Shown: positions 1-5,239 of the stretch, one piece after another
Layout: the number at the start of each line of letters is the position of its first letter
How positions within the stretch are numbered: the stretch's first letter is position 1
Assembly: GCA_039920645.1 (NCBI GenBank)
Contig: JBDSDI010000178.1
Span: 1-12,521, forward strand
Length of the DNA: 12,521 nucleotides
Source: CAMCVE01 sp039920645
Lineage (GTDB): Bacteria > Bdellovibrionota > UBA2428
Reading direction: 5' to 3'
Made by a program: the position numbers and the translations under genes
Notes under the pieces: model-generated
The model's input: the letters and a program-made list of their open reading frames with translations, nothing else
What the model was told of the DNA's origin: nothing
Databases searched by the model: none

Positions 1-755
1 AAGACTTCGCGGTAGTAATTTTTTCGAGTCAGCTTCGTCGCGGCTTCTTCGTCGAGAATGATCGTGCATTTCGGGTGCATTTGAAGGATTGAAGCGGGAA
101 CCGAGGCGCCTAGAGGCCCTTCGATCATTTTTAGAACCGCGTCGGACTTGCCAATGCCAAATGCCAGGAGCACACAGTGGCGGGCTTCCATAACGGTTGC
201 AAGGCCCATCGTGAGAACGTGGTGAGGAACGGCATCGCGCGACGGGAAATACGACGCATTCGTGGCGCGCGTGCTCGAGCTCAGCGTCTTGAGGCGCGTG
301 CGCGAAGCGAGGGAAGAACTCGGCTCGTTAAAACCGATGTGAGCGTCGAGACCAAGACCGAGAAGCTGCACATCGATACCGCCTACGCGGGCGATCTTCT
401 GTTCATAAATGCGACACTCCTCGACGGAATCAGGCGCCATTCCATTGAGGAGATGACACTTGGAGGGATCGATATCGATTTGCGAGAAAAATTTCGTCCG
501 CATGTAGGAACGATACGAACTCGGGTTTGATTCAGGAAGACCCACATACTCATCGAGATTGAAGGTTGTCACGTCCCGAAAACTGAGTTTTCCGACCGTG
601 GCGAGCTTCACGAGTTCAGTATAGGTCTGCAGTGGCGTTTGACCTGTCGCAAGACCGAGCACCGCTTTGCCGTTTTTCGTTGCGATGCTACGTGCGAGCA
701 GATGAGCTGCGGCAAGCGATGCACGTTGCGAATCCTTGAAAATCGCGATTTCCAT
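1..755 (-). CDS. nagB: Glucosamine-6-phosphate deaminase (NagB), 3' end cut by the window edge
   Basis: Cytoplasmic enzyme converting glucosamine-6-phosphate to fructose-6-phosphate plus ammonia, the step that feeds amino sugars into glycolysis. Reading the minus strand from the ATG at 755-753 gives 251 codons without a stop; E. coli NagB has 266 residues, so only about 15 are missing. Visible family motifs are the phosphate loop GLATGQTP (34-41), FNLDEYVGL (65-73, general-base Asp68), and GLGLDAHIGFNEP (133-145), holding Asp137, His139 and Glu144, the equivalents of the E. coli catalytic Asp141/His143/Glu148. SRTRLKTL (151-158) and LQMHPKCTIILDEEA near the end also match. The usual Gly between the catalytic Asp and His is Ala here. 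The start is supported by an AAGGAG Shine-Dalgarno (767-762) six bases upstream, overlapping the stop of the preceding deacetylase gene, so the two genes are very likely co-transcribed and coupled. Family assignment is close to certain. Confidence 0.96.
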   Translation of the reverse strand, partial: MEIAIFKDSQRASLAAAHLLARSIATKNGKAVLGLATGQTPLQTYTELVKLATVGKLSFRDVTTFNLDEYVGLPESNPSSYRSYMRTKFFSQIDIDPSKCHLLNGMAPDSVEECRIYEQKIARVGGIDVQLLGLGLDAHIGFNEPSSSLASRTRLKTLSSSTRATNASYFPSRDAVPHHVLTMGLATVMEARHCVLLAFGIGKSDAVLKMIEGPLGASVPASILQMHPKCTIILDEEAATKLTRKNYYREV

Positions 756-761
756 ATTCGA

Positions 762-768
762 CTCCTTA
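762..768 (-). promoter_or_regulatory. Shine-Dalgarno of nagB overlapping the upstream stop codon
   Basis: On the minus strand the sequence TAAGGAG contains both the TAA stop of the deacetylase gene (768-766) and the AAGGAG ribosome binding site of nagB (767-762), six bases before the nagB ATG. This fixes the nagB start. A terminating ribosome would sit on the nagB initiation region, the usual geometry of translational coupling. Confidence 0.8.
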
Positions 769-1599
769 GACTTTCAGAGGCCACTGAGATGTTGCTTCAG
801 TTTTGAATTCCTCGAGAACTTTATTACCGAGCTCAAGCCAGGAAAGATCGGAGCTTACCCAAGGGCCGAGATCCAAATAGACTTCCTGGGCTTTGCCCGC
901 GTCTGCGGTGAGACCTTCCTGGAAAACAGCATTCGAAGTCTTGCGTCCCACGAGGGCTTCCACGTAATTTTTTGCCGTAGCGGGATCGGCTTGGCTCACG
1001 AAGATTCCCGCGAGTTTCTTTTGAAGTTCGAGTTCCCGAGGACCCAGGGGCCTGAAAAGCTTGGATGACTTTGGTGCCCAATCGAGGTTTCTCCAGACCT
1101 CGCATCCGAGAATTTTAGCGGGACGTTTCGAGAGGGGCAGTTGTCGGAGGGCTTCGAGCACGGCAAAACAGACGCGCACATGCGATGCATGACGATCGAA
1201 AGGTTGGTGCAGGTACAACTCATCGAGCGTGAAGCCCGTAAGATAGTCTCTAAGACTTGCGACGAGTTCGAGATACTTCACGCGTTCGTTCAGATCGGCA
1301 CTTTCAAAATTCAGAGAATCAACAAAGGCGTAGTGCCCGAGACGTGCGGCCGTTTTCTGCTCGTCCCAGCGGACTTCGGCATAGTCTATGGCGCTGAGTT
1401 TTACATGTCGCGCGGAGCGAATTGAACCGGACCCTGATGTCACGATCAATCCCCCGAAACAGGACTGCGCGGCCGAACGCGCGATCGGTTCAAGACACAT
1501 GAACTCGAGGTCATCAGGGTGGGCGCCGATCGCAAGAATTCGAGTGGCGGACTTGGCTTTCGACGGATCGAGTCCTGAAGGACTGTAAAAGGCGGGCAT
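766..1599 (-). CDS. PIG-L/LmbE-family N-acetylglucosaminyl deacetylase
   Basis: A 277-residue protein of the PIG-L (LmbE-like) zinc hydrolase family, which removes acetyl groups from N-acetylglucosamine moieties. The signature is RILAIGAHPDDLEFM (20-34). By family analogy (MshB, BshB), His27 and Asp30 bind zinc and Asp29 is the catalytic base. The second metal motif, HQPFDRHASHVRV (131-143), supplies His140 (or His137) in place of the more common HxDH. The glutamate that normally follows AHPDD directly is displaced by one residue (DDLE). No signal peptide or membrane segment is seen, so it should be cytoplasmic. It lies 10 bp upstream of nagB on the same strand. That context suggests it deacetylates an N-acetylglucosamine derivative to feed NagB, perhaps replacing NagA; this role is inferred. 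Some Bacteroidetes carry NagB and PIG-L domains in one polypeptide, which supports a functional pairing. The start is ATG at 1599-1597; no strong Shine-Dalgarno precedes it. Exact substrate unknown. Confidence 0.88.
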   Translation of the reverse strand: MPAFYSPSGLDPSKAKSATRILAIGAHPDDLEFMCLEPIARSAAQSCFGGLIVTSGSGSIRSARHVKLSAIDYAEVRWDEQKTAARLGHYAFVDSLNFESADLNERVKYLELVASLRDYLTGFTLDELYLHQPFDRHASHVRVCFAVLEALRQLPLSKRPAKILGCEVWRNLDWAPKSSKLFRPLGPRELELQKKLAGIFVSQADPATAKNYVEALVGRKTSNAVFQEGLTADAGKAQEVYLDLGPWVSSDLSWLELGNKVLEEFKTEATSQWPLKV

Positions 1600-1612
1600 G
1601 AATTCAGTTTAG

Positions 1613-1625
1613 CCGAAAATTTCGG
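1613..1625. promoter_or_regulatory. Perfect inverted repeat, candidate operator of the deacetylase-nagB operon
   Basis: CCGAAA-A-TTTCGG is a perfect 6-bp inverted repeat with a single central base, 14-26 bases upstream of the deacetylase start. A one-base loop cannot form a stable RNA hairpin, so a dimeric DNA-binding regulator is the better reading. I do not recognise it as a known NagC or NagR site. It could also be chance in a 95-bp spacer. Confidence 0.3.
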
Positions 1626-1656
1626 TACGAAGGAGGAGATCGCGCCGCGTCGAGGC

Positions 1657-1663
1657 TATTATC
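1657..1663. promoter_or_regulatory. Back-to-back -10-like boxes in the divergent spacer
   Basis: The 95-bp spacer between the divergent deacetylase and icd genes contains TATTAT (1657-1662, plus strand) and, offset by one base on the minus strand, GATAAT (1663-1658). Both resemble sigma-70 -10 elements and would serve icd and the deacetylase-nagB operon. No convincing -35 hexamer was found for either, so this is a weak prediction. If the plus-strand box is used, the icd leader would be only about 25 bases. Confidence 0.3.
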
Positions 1664-1694
1664 TGCGCCTCAAAATCGGACTATCCTTGGCCTC

Positions 1695-3905
1695 ATGAAA
1701 AATACGATTATCTATACCAAGACCGACGAAGCTCCCGCTCTGGCGACTCACTCGCTTTTGCCGATCATTCAACACTTCGTGGGCGCGGCCGGCATCGAAA
1801 TGCAAACGCGTGATATCTCGCTTGCGGGCCGTATCATTGCGAACTTTCCCGAATCCGTAAAACCTGAACAGCGCATCGGCGATGCTCTGAGCGAACTTGG
1901 TCTTCTTGCGAAAACTCCCGACGCCAATATCATTAAGCTCCCCAATATCAGTGCTTCGATTCCTCAGCTCAAAGCGGCTATCGCAGAACTCCAATCGCAG
2001 GGGATCGCGGTTCCGAACTTTCCCGAAGATCCTAAGACCGACGCCGAATCCCAAATCAAGGCGAAGTACGCTAAAGTTCTCGGAAGCGCCGTGAACCCCG
2101 TCCTGCGTGAAGGGAATTCCGATCGTCGCGTCGCGGGTCCCGTTAAGGCTTATGCTCGTGCACACCCGCATTCGATGGGCGCATGGAAAAGCGACTCGAA
2201 ATCAAAAGTCGCCCACATGACGGACGGCGATTTCTATTCGAGCGAAAAATCAGTTACCGTTTCGGCAGCGACCGATGTGAAGATCGAGTTCGTCTCCGAC
2301 GACGGCAAGACCACCATCCTTAAAGAAAAGACCTCGCTCAAGGCTGGTGAAATCATCGACGCCTCGGTGATGAACGTCAAAGCGTTGCGGGCTTTCTACG
2401 CTCAGGCGATCGACGAAGCGAAAAATTCCAATGTTCTCATCTCGCTTCACCTGAAAGCAACGATGATGAAGGTCTCCGATCCGATCATGTTTGGACACGC
2501 CGTTACTGTTTACTTCAAGGACGTCTTCGATAGATACCAGAGCGTCTTCAACGATCTAGGTGTCGACCCGCGTAATGGTCTGGGCGACGTCTACGCGAAG
2601 ATCAAGAAACTTCCCGAAGCTCAGCAAAAGGAAATCGTTCAAGCGATCAAAGATGTCTCCGCGAAACGCGCGCCTCTGGCGATGGTAGACTCGGATAAAG
2701 GCATCACGAACTTACACGTGCCGAGCGACGTTATCGTCGATGCTTCGATGCCAGCGATGATTCGTTCGTCGGGTCAGATGTGGGGCGCGGACGCTAAGCC
2801 CGCCGACACGCATGCCATGATTCCCGACCGCTGCTACGCGGGTATCTATCAAGCGACCATCGACGACTGCAAAAAGAACGGAGCTTTTGATCCTCGCACC
2901 ATGGGTACCGTCCCGAACGTCGGACTCATGGCGCAAAAAGCCGAAGAGTACGGCTCACACGACAAGACTTTCCAAATCGCTTCCGCAGGTCATGTTCGCG
3001 TCGTGGACACGGCAGGCAAAACGATCTTCGAGCATAAAGTCGAGCAGGGCGACATCTGGCGTATGTGTCAGACCAAAGACGCTGCGATCCGCGACTGGGT
3101 AAAACTCGCCGTGACGCGTGCTCGGGCGACTTCAACTCCCGCGATCTTCTGGCTCGACAGTGCGCGTGCCCATGACAGTGAGCTCATCAAGAAAGTGAAC
3201 GCCTACCTCAAAGACTCCGATACAAAGGGACTGGAAATCAAGACCCTCGCTCCCGTCGAAGCAATCACGTATTCGCTCGAGCGCATTCGGAAGGGGCAAG
3301 ACACGATCTCCGTGACCGGCAACGTGCTGCGCGATTACCTTACGGATCTTTTCCCGATCCTCGAGCTCGGTACGAGCGCGAAGATGCTTTCGATTGTGCC
3401 GCTGCTCGATGGAGGCGGCCTTTTCGAGACCGGCGCCGGCGGCTCGGCTCCAAAGCACGTTCAGCAGTTTGTCGAGGAGAACTGTCTGCGCTGGGATTCG
3501 ATGGGCGAATATCTTGCACTTGTCGTTTCTCTCGATGATCTCGGCACCAAACAGAAGAACGCGAAGGCCCTAACGCTCTCGCAGACGCTCGATCTGGCCA
3601 ACGGCAAGATCTTGAGCGAGAACCGCGTGCCGGCGCGTAAGATCGGTGAACTCGACAATCGCGGCAGCCACTTTTATCTCGCGCTTTACTGGGCCGAGGC
3701 GCTGGCGGTGTGCAACGACGCAGAGATGAAAGCAAAGTTTGGGCCGCTCGCAACGAAGCTTGCGTCGGCCGAAGCGACGATCATCAAAGAGCTTTCTGCA
3801 GTTCAAGGCAAGCCCGTCGATATCGGCGGCTACTACAATCCTTCGAACGAGAAGACCGCGCAGGCGATGCGCCCGAGTGCGACCTTCAACGCGATTATCA
3901 CGTAA
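1695..3905 (+). CDS. icd: Monomeric NADP-dependent isocitrate dehydrogenase
   Basis: A 736-residue enzyme of the monomeric (about 740-residue) isocitrate dehydrogenase family, which oxidatively decarboxylates isocitrate to 2-oxoglutarate with NADP in the TCA cycle. Family motifs run end to end: IIYTKTDEAPALATHSLLP at the N-terminus, GSAVNPVLREGNSDRR (130-145), HPHSMGAW, VDASMPAMIRSSGQMWG (from 348), VLRDYLTDLFP (from 544), LETGAGGSAPKHVQQ-like text (FETGAGGSAPKHVQQ) and LRWDSMGEYLAL. Residues corresponding to the Azotobacter vinelandii active site are present with a constant offset of one: Ser131, Lys254, Asp349, Tyr419, Arg546, and the metal-binding Asp547 and Asp551. The length is complete, so the enzyme should be active. 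It starts at ATG 1695; the reading frame is open upstream but offers no ATG, GTG or TTG near the AAGGAGG at 1630-1636, and family alignment supports 1695. No Shine-Dalgarno lies in the usual position, which is unusual for a central-metabolism gene. It stands alone, divergent from the deacetylase operon. Confidence 0.97.
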   Translation: MKNTIIYTKTDEAPALATHSLLPIIQHFVGAAGIEMQTRDISLAGRIIANFPESVKPEQRIGDALSELGLLAKTPDANIIKLPNISASIPQLKAAIAELQSQGIAVPNFPEDPKTDAESQIKAKYAKVLGSAVNPVLREGNSDRRVAGPVKAYARAHPHSMGAWKSDSKSKVAHMTDGDFYSSEKSVTVSAATDVKIEFVSDDGKTTILKEKTSLKAGEIIDASVMNVKALRAFYAQAIDEAKNSNVLISLHLKATMMKVSDPIMFGHAVTVYFKDVFDRYQSVFNDLGVDPRNGLGDVYAKIKKLPEAQQKEIVQAIKDVSAKRAPLAMVDSDKGITNLHVPSDVIVDASMPAMIRSSGQMWGADAKPADTHAMIPDRCYAGIYQATIDDCKKNGAFDPRTMGTVPNVGLMAQKAEEYGSHDKTFQIASAGHVRVVDTAGKTIFEHKVEQGDIWRMCQTKDAAIRDWVKLAVTRARATSTPAIFWLDSARAHDSELIKKVNAYLKDSDTKGLEIKTLAPVEAITYSLERIRKGQDTISVTGNVLRDYLTDLFPILELGTSAKMLSIVPLLDGGGLFETGAGGSAPKHVQQFVEENCLRWDSMGEYLALVVSLDDLGTKQKNAKALTLSQTLDLANGKILSENRVPARKIGELDNRGSHFYLALYWAEALAVCNDAEMKAKFGPLATKLASAEATIIKELSAVQGKPVDIGGYYNPSNEKTAQAMRPSATFNAIIT

Positions 3906-3921
3906 ACGACGATCGACTCAG

Positions 3922-3939
3922 TTCCTAGATTCGTAGGAA
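3922..3939 (+). terminator. Weak terminator-like hairpin after icd
   Basis: TTCCTA and TAGGAA form a perfect 6-bp stem with a 6-base loop, 17 bases after the icd stop codon, followed by the short T-rich stretch TCTTTATA. The stem is AT-rich and the T tract is broken, so termination would be inefficient if it happens at all. Confidence 0.3.
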
Positions 3940-3979
3940 TCTTTATACGAACTTCACAATCGAGGTCCAATTTTTTCTT

Positions 3980-4044
3980 GAATTGCTTGGCAATTCTTAA
4001 GGGAAGCCTCGTCGTTTCTTTTTAAGAATCGATTTTATCGATTC
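3980..4044. repeat. Three overlapping, mutually exclusive hairpins upstream of the LysM-barrel gene
   Basis: Hairpin A pairs GAATTGC (3980-3986) with GCAATTC (3990-3996). Hairpin B pairs ATTCTTAA (3993-4000) with TTAAGAAT (4022-4029). Hairpin C pairs GAATCGAT (4026-4033) with ATCGATTC (4037-4044). B shares bases with both A and C, so B excludes both. None is followed by a U tract on either strand, so they are not standard terminators. Such a chain could be an RNA switch if transcribed, a set of operator palindromes, or a side effect of AT-rich composition. Confidence 0.45.
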
Positions 4045-4062
4045 CATAAGAATTTAACACAT

Positions 4063-4090
4063 TTGAGCCTCTCGACCCCGTTAATATATT
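4063..4090 (+). promoter_or_regulatory. Candidate sigma-70 promoter for the LysM-barrel/lipoprotein unit
   Basis: TTGAGC (4063-4068) and TATATT (4085-4090) are separated by 16 bases and resemble -35 and -10 elements. Transcription would begin near 4097, giving a leader of roughly 33 bases before the ATG at 4130. It is the best promoter match in the spacer, and the -10 lies inside a 12-bp palindrome. Confidence 0.45.
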
Positions 4091-4105
4091 AACTGTACAG
4101 GTCGA
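4072..4105. promoter_or_regulatory. Nested palindromes over the promoter, candidate operator
   Basis: The perfect palindrome TTAATATATTAA (4081-4092) is directly followed by the perfect palindrome CTGTACAG (4093-4100). Both sit within a wider inverted repeat, TCGACC (4072-4077) with GGTCGA (4100-4105). They cover the -10 box and the expected transcription start, where a repressor would typically bind. No known regulator site is recognised. Confidence 0.4.
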
Positions 4106-4116
4106 TAAAATATTTT

Positions 4117-4120
4117 GGAG
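4117..4120 (+). promoter_or_regulatory. Shine-Dalgarno that favours the 4130 start
   Basis: GGAG nine bases before the ATG at 4130 is well placed for that start. The in-frame TTG at 4115-4117 shares its last base with this GGAG, has no Shine-Dalgarno of its own, and is therefore less likely. Confidence 0.6.
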
Positions 4121-4129
4121 TGGGAGAAT

Positions 4130-5239
4130 ATGGGGCTGCTCAATCAGCGATCAATGCTTCATCGAATTCCGCCCGCCAGGGTGGGGAGATTGCGATTTAT
4201 TTCGTCGGCCCTGCTAATGGGGATGAGCCTTCACGCTCAAGCGACAACTTACGTATTCGAGCGTGGAGATACCTTATCGAAAATCGCTTACACTTCTCTG
4301 CCAGGTAGGGTCTACGGGAGAAATGGGAACCTCTTAAGATTACTCCGACTCAACCCCCAGCTTCGCAATCCGCACCATATCGCTGTAGGAACACGCATCG
4401 AATTAGGCGAGCTTCCCACATCCGAAGCGCCCGAAACCGTTGTTCAAGAACGCGTGATCGACAAGATTCGTGTGCCCGCCTCGGTCGACCCTGTGCTCTC
4501 CGTCAGTCCACCCTCCTCGAGGGTCGATGAAAACTTGCCGGTGCTGATCTCGCGTCCGCACGTTTCGATTGGCTATCGCAATACCCAGATCACGGCCGTA
4601 GACTCTCACGCCGAAAGCGATTCCTCTTCGGCAGCCGCGACTCTAGTTTCAAAAAATAATAGCGGTGTCACCTTAGGATGGGATCATCTCTGGTCGGAAT
4701 CCTTTCAGAGCTTCGTTGAGTTCGGGTTGACGAAGATTTCGTTCGAGCCTACCGCAAACGTCAACGGCAAGAACATCGATTCGAAAAGTTCTACATTGAG
4801 CGAGATGCGTGTAGGGGCGAAGAGCGATTTCTTTTCGAAGCGATTGCGCCTCGTGGGGGCTCTCGAAGAGAAAAAGAACATATTCATACGCTCTGAAAAT
4901 TCCCAAAAAATTACTTTCGATAGCATTGCCATCTCTTCTTTTAAATTGGGTTTCGAATATCTGATTTTACACGGCCAGAACTACGATCTTGGCGGCCAAG
5001 TTTTGGCTTCGTATTCGATGCCGACCACCGGTAATCTCGGTTATGAGATCAAAAAAGGGAACGGGACGAATCTGAATCTCACGCTCACTCAGGCTTTAAG
5101 CCGGCATACGTTTTTAGGGGTGTCGACTTTTTTTGATCAGCAGTCCGTTTCAACTTCTATTCTACAGCAACGCGAAATTGATCTTGGCATGAACCTTTCA
5201 TTCTCTTGGATCTTCGGACCATCGGAAACGGAGAAATAG
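4130..5239 (+). CDS. Secreted LysM-domain outer-membrane beta-barrel protein
   Basis: A 369-residue exported protein. Residues 1-38 form a Sec signal peptide (basic GRLRF, then SSALLMGMSL, cleavage likely after AQA at 38). Residues 40-93 are a LysM domain (TYVFERGDTLSKIA, then LNPQLRNPHHIAVGTRIEL), a peptidoglycan-binding fold. Residues 94-141 are a proline-rich linker. From about 142 onward come some ten amphipathic strands (for example VTLGWDHLW, SFVEFGLTKISF, LGGQVLASYSM, EIDLGMNLSFSWIF) ending near the C-terminus, as in an outer-membrane barrel of roughly ten strands. I chose ATG 4130 because GGAG at 4117-4120 lies nine bases upstream; an upstream in-frame TTG at 4115 would overlap that site and add five residues. 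The stop TAG abuts the ATG of the giant lipoprotein gene, in the same frame. LysM plus barrel recalls the N-terminal half of intimin/invasin. A role as anchor or export pore for the neighbouring lipoprotein is inference; it could also be a plain porin-like structural protein. Confidence 0.82.
   Translation: MGLLNQRSMLHRIPPARVGRLRFISSALLMGMSLHAQATTYVFERGDTLSKIAYTSLPGRVYGRNGNLLRLLRLNPQLRNPHHIAVGTRIELGELPTSEAPETVVQERVIDKIRVPASVDPVLSVSPPSSRVDENLPVLISRPHVSIGYRNTQITAVDSHAESDSSSAAATLVSKNNSGVTLGWDHLWSESFQSFVEFGLTKISFEPTANVNGKNIDSKSSTLSEMRVGAKSDFFSKRLRLVGALEEKKNIFIRSENSQKITFDSIAISSFKLGFEYLILHGQNYDLGGQVLASYSMPTTGNLGYEIKKGNGTNLNLTLTQALSRHTFLGVSTFFDQQSVSTSILQQREIDLGMNLSFSWIFGPSETEK

Noticed and set aside
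177..530. Plus-strand frame of 117 codons opposite nagB
   Set aside because: The minus strand here encodes the conserved NagB active-site motifs; the plus-strand product is Arg-rich and featureless.
1659..2171. Open frame of 170 codons on the minus strand over the start of icd
   Set aside because: Overlaps the strongly conserved icd N-terminus and spans the divergent promoter; no family resemblance.
4093..4100. CTGTACAG as a LexA (SOS) box
   Set aside because: It shares only the CTG/CAG ends with the E. coli LexA consensus and is half its length; the neighbouring genes are not SOS-like.
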